This document shows, piece after piece, positions 39,901-53,121 of a stretch of DNA of 64,000 nucleotides (within the stretch, counting starts at the first letter, position 1; each line of letters starts with the position of its first letter). The notes under the pieces are model-generated. The model made no database searches. It was not told the origin of the DNA and worked only from the letters and a program-made list of their open reading frames with translations. A program made the position numbers and the translations under genes. Source of the DNA: Lethocerus indicus (Eukaryota; Arthropoda; Insecta; Hemiptera; Belostomatidae); contig JACDQD010000103.1 of assembly GCA_019843655.1 (NCBI GenBank), forward strand, positions 1,364,001-1,428,000. Direction: 5' to 3'.

Positions 39901-41488
39901 GAATGTCATGTTTGGACAAGTGCGGAATTAAAATTTCGCGGTTATGAACCGCGCACAGGGCTGGAAAGTCGGAGTTTCAACGGTGAATTATTGAAAGCGG
40001 TCTACGTATGAAAACAAAACGAAACCCTCCGTCGTCCACCCTTTAATATTTACCAAGTTATTAAAGCAAACCTGCCCTATGGGTAGGTAAGTGTTCAAAA
40101 ATTAAATTGGCGCAATCTTATTACAAAAGAAAGCAAAATTTAGTCAATAAGAGTGACTACAACGAATTGAAGACATTGGAATGGAAATATTCAACGTTAA
40201 ACTAATAGTGGTTGCGGTATTTTGTGTTCTATAAGGGTAATAAGGAAACAATTAAAAAGTTCCAATGCAATTTATTTACCACCATTTTTGAAAAAAAAAA
40301 TATAATTTTTTGAAGTTAATTACAGTTTAATGTATAATTTTTTAAGAGTAACTTCATCACTTGTTGTGAGTTCCTCTATTGTTTTGGTCCCGATGCATAC
40401 AACCTGGATTCTTAACATCCAAACATCCACTGTAATATTATACAAATACAAAATTATGCATCCTGTCAAAACTGCAAACTGTTTATTCAATCGGTACAAA
40501 AATACTTTATCGTTGTAACTCGACCGTTATTAATAAATTGACGCACGCTTGTTTATATACATGTAAATTTGTTCGTCGTTGTTTCAGAAAATAACAACTT
40601 TATTCGCTCGGGAATTTAATTCAAATAGTATATCCAACCGTTTCGGGGGCGTTTCAAATTCAACTCCACCTTTATGAAAATAAAATCAATCACGCATGAA
40701 ATTGGAGGGGACTTCAATATTCGCACGTCATTTAATACATCCAATTTCAAAACTGCGTTCAGTGGGTTATCGGTACGTATTCCGGTGAAAATGTCACCGC
40801 GAGCATTATCGAACGGTATGCTGCGACCTAGATAAAAACGGTGGATGAGAAATTTATTCCTACAGAAACGCGTTATTTGCACTTTTGATATCATTTTCAT
40901 ATTAATTCCCACCCCCGTTATAAATTAATAATTTATTTTCCAACGCTATTTAGTGAGTATGAACATAGTCACTAACAGCAATCAATTGCGCATAAAATAT
41001 AAACTAGTTGTAGGTTTGTACTCTACAGAATTGTCAGGAAATGCATTGAATATATTGAATTATTGTGTTACAATTATTTTTTATTGATATTTTATTTTAT
41101 TGCCTACATCTTAGTTATATTTCTGAGTCTTGAAAATTATATTGTTTTACTACTTCCTTTAACAAAATGCAGTGAATATTTTTAACGTTTTGAAATAATG
41201 CCATATTTTTCGTAAATTGATTTTCTAAGAAGTAGAACCGTCTTTGTCCAAAAACAAATCTGGAATATAAAAGAGACTTAGGTTTATTGCCTGTCCTGCT
41301 GAAATATCGTTCGTATCGCGGAAAAGACGATTAGATACAATCTGACAGGCGACTGTAAATAATATCGGATGGTTCAATCCTCTTGAATCCGGCTAGATTC
41401 TCATCTCTATTATCATGTTTGGAAAAATCAAGATACACTTCCATACATACAATGATGAGATATACACAATGCACCAATGTACACAGTT
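33921..41488. other. Non-coding block with strong GC-rich islands
   Basis: No gene is recognised. The 34560-34970 island is purine- and G-rich on the + strand, with runs such as GGGGGTAGGGGG and GGGGACGGGGG, followed by a C-rich segment at 34860-34940. Further islands lie at about 35880-36080, 36290-36660, 37130-37310, 39190-39560 and 39760-40080. TAG|GTAAGT at 40083-40091 is a weak second candidate for an abutting splice junction. The rest is AT-rich. Confidence 0.5.
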
Positions 41489-41502
41489 ACTAATTCCATG
41501 TA
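41489..41502. repeat. 14-bp direct repeat, left flank of the fold-back element
   Basis: ACTAATTCCATGTA is repeated exactly at 42017-42030, immediately outside the other end of the inverted-repeat element. A perfect 14-bp match at both boundaries is best explained as a target-site duplication. Confidence 0.9.
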
Positions 41503-42016
41503 CCGTAGATTTTGTGTGTTTCTGTCTCCTCTCGCTGGTTTGGTATTTTGCTAGACCGGTTTCGGCCGCTCGCCATCTTCAGTAGCGGTGTTACTCACTG
41601 TTGGCACTTTGGACGTTTTCCGGGCATCCTCACTTCACCGTCACTGTCACTTGTACTGTGGTGTTTGCCTGCGTATAATGCGTATTGAATTTTAATGTAA
41701 TACGGCGCCTCGGTTATACTAGCCCGCACTACTGGCCCGTTTGGCGTGGCGTGCATCAGCGCCGTTCGACCGGTAACGATGTTAAACCGGGACTTCCTCA
41801 GTCCATTTTGGCCACAGTATTTGTTATTTTACTTAATTTTTCACCGACAGCGACAGTGCAGTGAGGATGCCCGAAAAACATCCAAAGTGCCAAAAGTGAC
41901 TAACACCGCTACTTAAGATGGCGAGCGGCCGAAACCAGTCTAGCAAAAGACCAAACCAGCGACAACAAAATCTACGGTATTCCAACCCCTCGCAGACCAC
42001 AAAACAGGTATGTTAA
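41503..42016. mobile_element. 514-bp fold-back element with ~120-145 bp inverted arms
   Basis: The left arm (41503 to about 41650) and right arm (about 41847-41978) are inverted copies of each other at roughly 90% identity, with about 14 extra bases near the left end. Both outer ends carry CCGTAGATTTTGT. Each arm contains the blocks GCTAGACCGGTTTCGG and CGCCATCTTCAGTAGCGG, or their complements. A unique core of about 195 bp lies between them and codes for nothing recognisable. The right arm is followed by a 38-nt tail (41979-42016) that includes ACAAAACAGGTA. The 14-bp duplication is too long for most cut-and-paste DNA transposons and suggests target-primed integration, as by a Penelope-like or LINE-type machinery. 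That class assignment is inference. A decayed relative lies at 52965-53121. Confidence 0.85.
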
Positions 42017-42030
42017 ACTAATTCCATGTA
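42017..42030. repeat. 14-bp direct repeat, right flank of the fold-back element
   Basis: An exact copy of ACTAATTCCATGTA at 41489-41502. The pair is consistent with a fairly recent insertion, since no mismatch has accumulated. Confidence 0.9.
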
Positions 42031-45000
42031 GGTTTCATATACCCGCAAGGATTGTACCAACGACGTTTCTGAACCTACGTTCATAACTATTGAAATTAAA
42101 TGCACCAATAATACTTCAACATTATTTTCCAACTTTGAAGGCGTACTAATACTAATATTTTATACTACCTATTTTTACGATAATACATATTTTAATAATA
42201 CATTTCTAAATTATAATATTATTGAAATATTTAATTATAGAACGCCACAGTGTCAGTTTTCCTTTTTCCATTCAACGATCCGTTAGTTTTTAATTAATCC
42301 CAATGCGGGATAATATTTTAGCCCGTTCCTGACATCGCAGGTAGAGCGCACTCCCGTGTCGAGTTGCCGCAATACACGGCTGGCGGGAGGTAAAAAATTA
42401 AAATCCCCGGTTAACAATTGTCGGTGAACTCACGGCTCACAATTCAGCGTAAAAGCCGGTTGAATATTTCATTAAACAGCAGTAAAGCGTCTCCCGCTTT
42501 CCTGCGCCAAAAAGCCCACTGGATACAGCTGGAGACACTCCAACTATATAAATAGCTACATTGTTTTCCTTATTTATGACAATTTATTACTTTACATAAA
42601 TAATTGAACACACACACACACACGTACACATCTTGAGAGAGATTTGAATCTTGAGTGCGTTTGAATAAAAGCGACACTTACATAAGATAACATTCCTTAC
42701 AGGATGCGACAGGATTACAGGACGAGACAGTTGACTCAGTCTATTTAACAGAAAATGACTTGCAGAAACCTCTTCTGCATCTAATGCTCCCAATTAATAT
42801 TACTTAATTTACAACATGTGAGGTTAATTAGGTAATGGATACAGGCAGTAATGATTATACATTTCCACCGAGAATCTCATACATATTGTCCCATCCTAAA
42901 CTGTCCGGTTTCAACTTCTCCCCATTTTCAATATCAATATTATTAAACTTGTTAAAATTCGCTCATTATACCTTACTGCAATTAGTGTAAGAAATTTCAG
43001 TTAGTGTCTTATTATTCCAGTATTCGAATACAGAAAATCTTTAATTTAAATTTAGGTAATCAAACTGAATTTTCGCATTTGTACATATGGCAGATTGATC
43101 GTGGTAATATACTTACTGTCATGGTCCAAAAATTTTTCCCCGTATCGCGGGATCAAGTAAACCGAGCGGTTATTTACACCGACATTATAGCGTAGAAAGG
43201 AAAACCTCATTTTCCTCAGTTGGGCTTTCAGCGACCGTCAGTTCATAAATTACCCAGGATATCTCTTCCCTGGCTGAACATCTGCCCCACTACCCGGGGG
43301 AGAACTCCTTTGTAGGTATCAACTTCTTTTCAGTCGAGGAAATCTTTTATTTTATTTTTCAAGGCGGACGAGCATTTATCCCACTGTATATCGAGACTGT
43401 ATAGGGCAGTTAATTCCCCCATGGTATTGTAATTCAGTGTCTATTATTTACAGAGCCCTCTTTCGTAAATTAATAATCGATAGGACCATTTTCTTCTTTG
43501 TGCCAGACCAGTTAATATATTGACGCAACGGTGAAAGATTTTTTCAGCCTTGTGAGCAGATGAGTATCGCTTAAAAGTAAATAAATCAGACGCATTTATA
43601 AATGAACACTTAAACCATTCGACGAATGGTTGAGACGAAATTTTTATAACAACTTTTCGGTAAAAATACTTCTGTGCCATTTCACAAATGACGAATTTTA
43701 GCATTAAATTCATTGTCATTCCAGACCCGTATAATATACGGAAACAAGGAAAATATATTTAGATAGTGAAATTTGTTCAGAATGATAGAAACAATTCCCT
43801 ATTTCGTAAGAGATATAGCTGGCTTGTTTTAAATGTTATAAACTCCAATCGTCAATCAATATTAGAAAAACCTAACCAACTAAAATTTAGTAGAGGATTA
43901 AAGTGTATTCAGTTGCTGCAGTGACCAACTCCTGGAATAATTAAAATCTCCAATTTATTTTTTCGATTCCCCCCTACTCGGCCGACAAATCTATGCTCTT
44001 GCACTAAACCAGTTAGATCCGAGCGGAGTTAACTGCGTTTAATGCTTGCGGCTCATTGGAGAGATCGGGGCTGTAAAACGAATTGGGCTCTGGGCCGAAT
44101 TTACGACGCGGGAAAAGCGTCCATCTTTTAGACCGGGCTCCGTTTATTGTTTTTAGCGCGCCTAACGAAGCCCCCGGCCGCAGACAACATTACTCTGCTA
44201 AACAGTGTCTGAGTGAAACATGCCTCACGATGTTCTTTTAATTTGTTCGGCACGTTTTCATTAAATGTAATAATATATTTCCAAAATTTTTTAAAATCTA
44301 CAAATAAACATTTGATATTGGTTTATTGGTGGCGTTATGAGTGGGAAAATGATTTCTGGACCATGTTCTGTGGTCTTTCTGTGTAGAGTTTATGTGTGAG
44401 TTGACGTGAGCCTTGGTAGGAAATAAACACAACTCGTTTCCTGAGTCACTGAAAATGGAATGTTCAGCAGACATAATACACATATATTCTGACATTTAAA
44501 TGTACTCATCGTTCCAAATTTTAACCGTATTTTGTCCGCTTTATACAATTTTAACAGCGTAAATATTTATCAACCCCATAATTGGGCCAAAGTGCAAAAA
44601 AGGTTATTCGCTGTACGTTGATCATTTCTATTGTTGGCCAATAATTGCATAATTTCCGGGAAATAAAAATTAATTATAAAATACATTATCAGAAAAGAGG
44701 GGGTAGAAGAGAAATACTGTTTGGGGAAAGTAATGGTCATTAGATTTCCTTTGGAAGCACCATCGAAACTTAACGGTACTTCGTCGCTCTGTCCTCTTGT
44801 AGATCTTCTGATGGCCCATGTTAAATCCTGACCAAACTGTTCAATTAGAACTGTTTCAGGGTCCGAAGTCCTTTGGCGAGGCCGCAAATTGGTGCCAATT
44901 ATTGTTTTAAACTCCGTCTCTTTCTGGCAGACCGGCGTCCGAAACTTCCGTCGAGACGACGACCTGGGCAGCATCCAACTTGTTTCACCACTCCCAACAG

Positions 45001-45297
45001 ACCACTTCCACCTTCCGGTATGCGTAACTGGCACCGTTTGAGGTCCAGTTAACGCCGCAGAGGGTATTATTAGGCTCCAGGTATTTTCCAGTTCTAATCG
45101 GAAAGTAGGTCGAATATTTAAAAAATAACTCCACCTACTAGACGGAGCTTAGTAATATCACATTTGCAAATTATTTGATTATTAGCTTCTGATACTCTCG
45201 TGAGCACTCAAGAAATTTCATTACATTTCTTACAAACATGTGATTTTTGAGTAAGTATTAATGATGGTTTTTGTAAAATTTGATCAAAATAATGGAA
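42031..45297. other. Non-coding block, largely AT-rich
   Basis: No gene is recognised. GC-richer patches lie at about 42310-42500, 44000-44190 and 44780-45080. A 154-codon minus-strand frame (44570-45034) spans the last of these. Its translation has no recognisable domain, and its C-terminal half is AT-driven hydrophobic sequence. Confidence 0.5.
42608..42630. repeat. (AC)n microsatellite
   Basis: A run of AC dinucleotides of about 16 nt followed by GT and a further short ACACA, in AT-rich DNA. Confidence 0.9.
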
Positions 45298-45336
45298 CAG
45301 CTTAATGGTTGGGGCAGCCGGGTTCGAATCGCGGCG
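45298..45336 (+). other. tRNA-like A-box and B-box remnant
   Basis: CAGCTTAATGGTTGGGGCA (45298-45316) resembles the D-arm and A-box of a tRNA gene (compare TGGCTCAATGGTTAGAGCA). CCGGGTTCGAATCGCGG (45318-45334) resembles a T-arm with B-box GGTTCGAATC and four of five stem pairs. The anticodon arm and acceptor stem are absent, so it cannot make a tRNA. It may be an internally deleted tRNA pseudogene or the head of an old tRNA-derived SINE. It could also be chance, and no SINE body, tail or target duplication was seen. Confidence 0.3.
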
Positions 45337-48300
45337 AATTTCTTTCATGTTGTACATTTTAATATCGCACGATAGGGTCTAGTTAATCATAGTATCACTG
45401 TTAATAAAACATATTGTTTGATTAATATTTTGAGATGGTTTTATACGGGAAAACATGAGACGGATTTTTCTGCGCAAATCACTTTTAATGATAAAATGAA
45501 ATGCACGCGCTCGTGTCGAACCTATCAAATGTCTAGGAGGTTGTCCGTTGTAACACGTGTGGCGATTACAAGCCAATTACCGAAGGCAGTTGGCACAGGG
45601 TTGGGGTCGGCCCGGTTCACATCTTAACCGCGACCGCAAAACTTCACGCCTTATCGATTCCCCCTACATATCCTGGCTTTCCTGTTTCTCTCCTGTACTA
45701 AGGTACAATTCCCTGATGAAAATCGACACCGGTTTCAATGTGACCCGGCAATAAAAACAGGCGAAATACACTTTTGATTACGGGATACACTTTTTTGATG
45801 TTTTTATATGCCTGCGTGTGTTTGGGTTAAACCACGTAAATAGTCCAGGTGCACACTGGAGAAATATCATTAAAATAAATTTTTCATCTCATTCGATCCC
45901 AAATCATGAATGTGTTTATACAGATGCTGTTATCGGGCTGGTAAAACAACGCATAGTTCGCGGGGACGCGCGGGGATCGCCAAATAAAATGTGCGAAAGT
46001 TAAACGTTCGTGGCGAAAAGCCACTCGGCCGTTTTTAAGATTAGCTCGCCCCCGTCGGCCTTGTAATAACTTGAATTTGCTAACGCGCCCAGATAACGGC
46101 GGTTGAAATAACGAGTCCCACGTGTTTTTAAACAAAGCGAGGCCGGCTCCGCTATCGCCGCTATCTGATAACGGCGAGGGAGGCGGAGGGGGGGGGGGCT
46201 TAAAAGAGACTACCAAGTATGAAACATAAGGGGTATAGCAGATAAGGATGGCCTGTAAAATGTCGGGGTTTACGCTTTGAAAGGAATAACAGTATTGCCG
46301 CGCGGTAATATTCATGAGGCGGAGGGCCGTATCGGGCGCCGGCGACGTCCAGGACAATGGGGAACCCATTAAGATGGCTATCGGAAAGTAACATTTTATA
46401 ATCGCAAATCCGTAACGCAATGATAAAGCGGTCTGTTAATGCGTAACAGAAAAAAAATGTATTGTTGTGTTGATCAGAACAAGAAGCATATCCGGATATT
46501 TTAGGACCTGTTTTCAAAGAGGCTGGGATAATCTTTCTCAATGTTATCAGATATGAAATTTCAAATTTACCTGTTTGCACCATTTTAAATTGAATAACAA
46601 AAATCCCTTTAAATCTACAAAACCTCAATAAAGGGAATACATAACGCTGGACCGCGAGGACCCTTAATCCTAAAATTTCATCTCTGCGTCAGACTGAGTC
46701 TCCATTTGTAAAATGAATCGCGGAACTTCCATTAGTGGCGCATCTGTACGCTTGAATCGGGCAACAGAATCGGCCGGATGGAAATTATGAGAGGGAACGG
46801 CGCTAGCGGTAATGGCCGACTGGAGCCATAATCGAATCACGGAATAATTTGAATTTAAAATGAATATTTTACAAGATTATCGCCGGACAATACACCATTT
46901 TAATATCTCGCTATAGATGAAACTGAAATTACAATTTTTTTCCAGTTAATGAAATTCGTATTCGGTTAGTCCATTGTTTTGGGATATGTTGGAAGTTATG
47001 AAGCGCGAGATTGTCTATAGAGGAAAAAGAACAATGAACAATGAATGAAGCCGACCGGGAAGTCGGAATGGTACGAGTCGTTTAAAGCAAAAATCACTAT
47101 TGTTTCAGTTTATGTAATCTAACCGATGAACAATTCTATCAATTTTATCATACTCCCGATACTTGCACAGCTTATATTTATTTATGAATTATAGTTATTC
47201 CTTCTGAGGATAAATATCCACCCCCATTAATCTTAGTACTAACGAATTAGATTCCTCCAAAGGTAATTCTTGGCAAGATTTAGAGTATCATTGACTTGAA
47301 CAGCAATTTCAACCTTTTTCAGCTCAACATTTCAATATACGCGAAGAATAATAACTGAATCATCAGATATGGAAAATTATTAATATTCGTTGTATAGGTC
47401 TGTTGTATCGGTATTAGCCCCAAGAAGAGGGGAACCGTTTGCTGCTTCACCGAGCAATTGTCGTGGGGAACAATGAGTTGATAATTCATTGGGCTATCTG
47501 GGCAAGCAGGGATGCGGGCGGAGAGAGGGCATGTGGGCTGGGCCCAGGGCCCCCCCCCCTGGACCGGCCTCCTGTCAGATAACAAAACGGTCGCGATTAT
47601 ATCCCATTTTACTGCTAATCCGAGCCCGCCGAACAAGTGTGGACGATGTCGTCCGAGAAGCCTGTTGACATATGGTTGGAAAATCCCAAACTTTATCTTT
47701 TAATCATCTTGAAACCAAAGTGATGATCAGTTCTCTTCGATTAGCTGCTTTGGACAATAGCAAATCTCGAGAGGTATTTGAAATTATGACGGTAAACGAA
47801 TCATTATGAAAACTCTGAGGATTTTCCGTATTCCAAGCGCATATCGACTGTGCACAATTCCCCATACAATACTGTTCCTTCCTCTCCAGACTATTCGAGG
47901 ACAAGCTTGAATGTCTTCTAAACAAGATGCACTAACATGCACCAACGTTGAACTGATAAGACTTCTAAGTCCTGGTCTATGGTCTCCGAGCACAAACTGT
48001 ACGCAGTCAGAGAAGTGCCGTCTCCCGTGGGGAGCGCGCGAGGTGATATACCTAATAGATAAAGAGTCCCTTATCGAGTTAATAAAAATGAAATTTTAAA
48101 ATTTGAATTAATAAAATATTAATCCTACTTTGTTATAGCCTGCTGTATTTTGCTGTCCGCTCCGATAGTAGTTTAGAAAATAAATGTAAATGCGCCAAAC
48201 CCGTATCCACTGGGTGACGCTAATAAATAATCCAATCTTTATTGGCCGCGGTCGAATAAAGGAAAAGACTAGAACATGAATTGTCGCGGTAACTAAAATA

Positions 48301-51300
48301 TTCAAATTAAAAAAATTAATTTGAATATCACCTATATTCATTAAGATTGTAGTCCCTCATTTCTCCACGGTCCTGAGAGTCATGCAATTAGGATACGTTC
48401 AAAAAGTTCGAATAAAGTTCAGGCAGGGATTAAAAAATGTGCAATGAAATTTCATAGTGGTGAATACCCCTTCGGAACGTTGTGACCCTTTATGTCTCGA
48501 AAATCAATTAATCTCCCGTTGAAAGAACTTTTAATTTAATTCAGAGCTGGCGGGGCGGCTGCAGCCCCACCTGGACTTCTATTTAATATGGCCCGTCGAT
48601 AATACAAAATATTTCTATCGACAAATTTCGAATTGGGATTTTTAAAGGATCTCAATTAATTACCGAGAGCTCAAAAGCCAGACGTGATTCTGGTTCCTAA
48701 TTTGAAATCTAGGTGATATCGTAATTCGCAGAATGGAAAGTATTGCGTAGATGTCATTCTTGGCATATTATACGAGAAACATGAATTAATCCGCGATAAG
48801 AATTGTACATTCATTTTCATTCAGCAGTCACGAGCATAGGCCGCGCTTCTCGCAATTTTTCCGGGTTCGCGCGAAATGGCCTCATCGGTGAATGCGATTC
48901 AAACCATCCGACGTGTATTCCCTTGCGACATATTCCCTCGACCTTATTCCCGTTCCGGTTTTTAATATCGCCCTCTTCGCCCAATGAAATTCCAAATTAA
49001 CGCTAACGCAAAACATGGGAACGGTCCAAAGCCGGGAGAGACGTTCGTTAATGAAAATTCCATTCTGTCGGGTCGACATTTCACCTGCAACTACAATGAG
49101 CTCCAATTCGGTGACGGGTGGGCATGTTTTAAGAGCGCTTATTAATATCACGAAATCTCAGTCGTTTGTAAATCCTTTGTATAACCATAATTTTAATTTA
49201 AGATAAATAACTAACGTAAAACAGAATCGTAAATTAGTGCATTAGTGGGGGTATCGTGCATTGTCACTGCAGTCCAATGCAGCCGGAGAATTTTTTCTAT
49301 TCTTGATTTGTTTTGGTAACACAATATTTCATCACTAAATCCCCAAAATATGTTCTTGATATCACTGGAATGGTGATACTTCCTAGTTACAAGTTACCCT
49401 CATTAATGTTAAGGGTAACAGAGTAGATGGGCAACCCCCAGGACGATACTTTTACTTGTAATAACGATAAAAAGCCATAATTAGTTTCCTTAATTTTAAT
49501 ATTTTAGACACCCGTTATTCCCATACAGTTAACACGTTTAGATTCCTGGGTCGTAATTAGGACGTGCATACAGTCTAAAATTTAATTCCTACTCTGCTGT
49601 CAGTTGAGGAATATTCACTAATTAACAGATGTATTAATGAGGTCATTGGTAACAAGCACGAGACAATACATATGTACAGTACGTACAAACGACACACGTG
49701 GCCCATCAACGATAGTAATGTGGTACATGATCATTAATTAAAGGAGGGGATCTACTTATCCCGAATACAAAAATAATACAATTCGGAGTTATACAATTCC
49801 GAGTCTTCGGAGAGTTCTCTGCATCAGATTACCCCGCACAAGTCAATTGACCCTGAATAAACTCTGATGTAGGCGGAAAGGCAAACGACACATACAATTT
49901 AAACTGCATACTTGTCTTAAATTACTCCAATGACTGATAGAAGATTCGAAATATGACACGAATGCAGAAAATGTATCGTTCTTATTCGCCCCCAAGGCCC
50001 GGCACGCAAACAGGACTTAATGTAATTATTTATAATATTTTTCCCTCGCCCTTAAATTGAAGGGCTTAAAACGAAATTTATAACCCGAGCGTAATTTTTA
50101 GCATTTAAACGGGGAGGGGCTGGGAAGATGGGGGCGGGGGGAGTCTCTCATAAGGCGAGGCTTAGAATATTGAGCGGACTGGGGTGGTTGAGGGGACCCC
50201 CGTGACGCCGTCCGAATAGTAAATGACCGAGGTGAAAATAATTTAAAACGGGGCCCGTAGCCGACACCCGATAGCCAATAAATTTACACGGTCGCTTTCT
50301 TTCCCTATTTGTTTTCCGGCCTGGTGAACCGCCCGGAGCGGCCTTGATCAGAATCGGCCCCCTTTGTTTACGGAACAAAAATTGGGAATTTATAATTGGG
50401 AGGGATTTAAATGGTTTTGAAATTTCTCCATCGGTCATTAAACAATCGGTTCCTATAAATAATTATACAATTTATAAAATAACGAGCCTCCGTCTGAGTT
50501 TAGAACGCCGGGGAACGACTTCATATCAACTCGCCTATTTGATCCTGAGGGAGACCGTCTCACAAACATCAGAAGAATATACTAACATGCTATATACTAA
50601 GATACTAATATCTAATATGTGCTTAAAGAGATTGGATGTCGATAATTAACGCTTCATACTTAAAATAAGCCCACTGAGGATTCCTGAGTCGGGAGTTCCA
50701 TTTCAAGTCCTCTCCAATTCGGCGAGTGTTCTCCGTGAGAGTATTAATAAGTATGTGGACTCGCAGATGACTTGCGGCGGGATATTGATTCGAAGAAGAT
50801 TAGATCTCTTAGAGCTCTTACAGAAACCTTATTGTTTCGTTAAATTGAAAACACGTTCAGTTCGGCCACATAAGGGCTAACTCATGATTTGTTAGTTCCT
50901 GTTGGCTGGATGCAGGCGACACCAACGCCGATAATTGCAATAGTAATAGTGCACGACTCTTTCTATAATGTTTTATTTATCTTCGCAGACCTATCAGTAA
51001 GTATTGATGGAGTAAATTATCAGGTATTCTCCTAGAAATTTTAAAATACAACTACGAATTTCATGCGAATCAGATATAGAATAACATATAATGACAGGTC
51101 GATTGGGGTTAAATTCCTGTATTATTGGACGGCCGTAAGCCGTACTCTCCTCGACGAAGTCAATTTCAAAGCGTCGTTTAACGAACCTTGTAACAACACT
51201 AGTTGTCCGGAAAGGTCGTATCCGGGCGAGCAAGTTGCGCGTCCTCAATTAACGGCGATGGTGAGCCCAGGACCGGGAAGCATTAATTGAGTAAAACGAA

Positions 51301-52964
51301 GAGGAACCTCCCTCAACAAAGATAATTATATCTACCTCGACCTACGCTTTTGGACCCGTCCCCCGGACGTTGACTTAAAATTAACTTTACTTTAATTCGG
51401 CATCATTTCCCTGTAATTAATGCACTTAATCCTTCCCGTCGAGTGGAATCTGAAATCGTGCGAATTTCGGATAACCCGAGTGTATTCTTTACGCTCTGTG
51501 GCCAAGGATACGTTGGACTTCTGGAGGAATATCTGGAATTATTCGGGTATAATTAATTTTATTTTGAAATACTAGCTTGAGAGGTTACTGTATTATGAAA
51601 ACGAGACACCGATTTAGATATATTAGGTGGTTATGCTTTTAATATACATATAACGTACTATCATTAATAATTTTTTAGAGTAAAGAATGCATCCTCTAAT
51701 ATTAGGAAATAAAATGGTTTACTGATACAGAGAATGTATAAAATAACCAATATAGTGAGATACCCTTACGGCTATTAAAAAGTGTGATTATGTTTAGAAG
51801 AACAACACTCATAACGTTCCATAATATTAATATCGTAGATTCTGACGATATAAAATTTCAGACTGCAAAATTTCCATTTTGAAACTATGCTAACGGACTG
51901 CGGACTACCCGGCGTTGAGGGAAATTCCCCGCCGTCCAATATAAAAAGGGAATTCGGGACTACGGGTGGGGGATGTCGTCGAAGTCGTCCCGTATAAGAA
52001 GAATATTGGAGTTGGGCACACACGTGTTTCTATTTGGTCCGCTGCCCAGGATCCTATTGCGACCGGTTCAACGGGAGAAAATATTATTCGTGGCGAAAGA
52101 TCCATCCCCCTTCGGATTTTCCGTACGAAATAACGAAATGTGGAAATTTCCTCGGTTAAAGTTTCCGGAGTTATAATTACATCCGCTCAGCCAATCATCG
52201 GACAACGTGTTTATTAAATTAATTTGGAAAAAGACTCGAAAATATGATGTGATAATATAACGTGTTTACCTGTTAATTCCCTTTTGTGTTCGTCGGTTTG
52301 TAATTTGAAATAACAATTGAAAACGTAAAAACATCCAATAATCCCTAAAATAAAATAACTTACAATTTAATTTATATTTGAAGCGTCGAAGGGAGAAAGT
52401 TTGGCGTAATGGATCGTCGCTCAGGTCTACAAAAGGTAGCTACCGTAAATGAATTGAAATTTTTTGTCTGTGCCGGCCGGCTTCTAATTCATTACCGCGT
52501 GAAAACAGTTATCTACGGAAACCGGAAGGGGGGGGGCGATCGATTGTGCCTGGGGCGCTTCAGGTTTGTGGTAAAAATGGGATAGGCTCTCGGGGGCTAT
52601 GGCAGTGTGGCCGGGCATATATAAGAGGGGTGCCCGGGGTGTGTTGAGGCGGGGCGGCGGGCGGCGGGCTCTACGTATGTCGGGGGCGTCGGTAACCACT
52701 CAAAAGGTCGAGCACGATTTCCCACTCGCCGCTCAGAATGTCGCCCCCTGAGTGGGCCTACTTGTAAATGGTTTTCGCTTATCCGGAAATTGAGAGGAGA
52801 CCAACGGGATGTGGACTAGGGTGACCGCCGTGGAACTGGATCGGGCCACTTGGGATATTAATATATCAATGTCTTATTGTGAACATAAGATTGTCATTAT
52901 AAATAATTACGCTTAGGTACTGAAGTGTACTTTTGAATGCAGTTCAGAAATAATCTGCCGAAAC
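45337..52964. other. Non-coding block, island-rich
   Basis: No gene is recognised. Islands lie at about 45540-46190, 46720-46840, 47470-47670, 48830-49140, 50095-50350, 51060-51370, 51890-52120 and 52420-52860. Two GGGCCC hexamers nearly abut at 47540-47552, and GGCCGGC sits near 52475. The 178-codon minus-strand frame at 45884-46420, the longest in the window, crosses a 10-base G run and GC-rich repeats and resembles no protein. Between the islands the DNA is AT-rich. Confidence 0.5.
50111..50141 (+). other. G-quadruplex motif
   Basis: GGGG, GGGG, GGG, GGGGG and GGGGGG with loops of 1, 2, 5 and 1 nt. Five G-runs allow alternative folds. It marks the 5' edge of the 50095-50350 island. Confidence 0.8.
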
Positions 52965-53121
52965 TTCTGTCTCCTCTCGCCGGTCCGGTCTTTTGCTAGA
53001 CCGGCTTCGGCTTCTCACCATCTTCAGTAGCTGTGTTTGTCAGTGCTGATGCTTGTAGGGCATCCTGTCTGTACGATCACGATATTACAAAGATCCGCAC
53101 AACACATAACAGGTATTCCAA
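52965..53121. mobile_element. Decayed second copy of the fold-back repeat family
   Basis: From 52965 the sequence follows the left arm of the 41503-42016 element: TTCTGTCTCCTCTCGC, TTTTGCTAGACCGG, TTCGGC and CACCATCTTCAGTAG, then GGGCATCC, at roughly 85-88% identity over the first 70 bases. The core and right arm are missing. At 53096-53121 the text CGCACAACACATAACAGGTA matches the right-hand tail of the first copy (GCAGACCACAAAACAGGTA), so the tail belongs to the element. GTATTCCAA (53113-53121) and TTGGAATAC (53131-53139) form a 9-bp hairpin at the edge. No clear target duplication was found. Confidence 0.75.

Noticed and set aside
44570..45034. 154-codon minus-strand frame
   Set aside because: No recognisable family. 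Composition changes abruptly along the frame with the underlying island. No splice or promoter context supports it.
45884..46420. Longest open frame in the window, 178 codons on the minus strand
   Set aside because: The translation has no recognisable domain, runs through proline and glycine simple sequence and a 10-base G run, and overlaps other open frames. GC-rich islands are stop-poor.
52618..52625. TATATAAG resembling a TATA box
   Set aside because: No initiator (TCAGT-like) or downstream promoter element lies at the required distance and no transcript is evident. Such octamers are common in AT-rich DNA.
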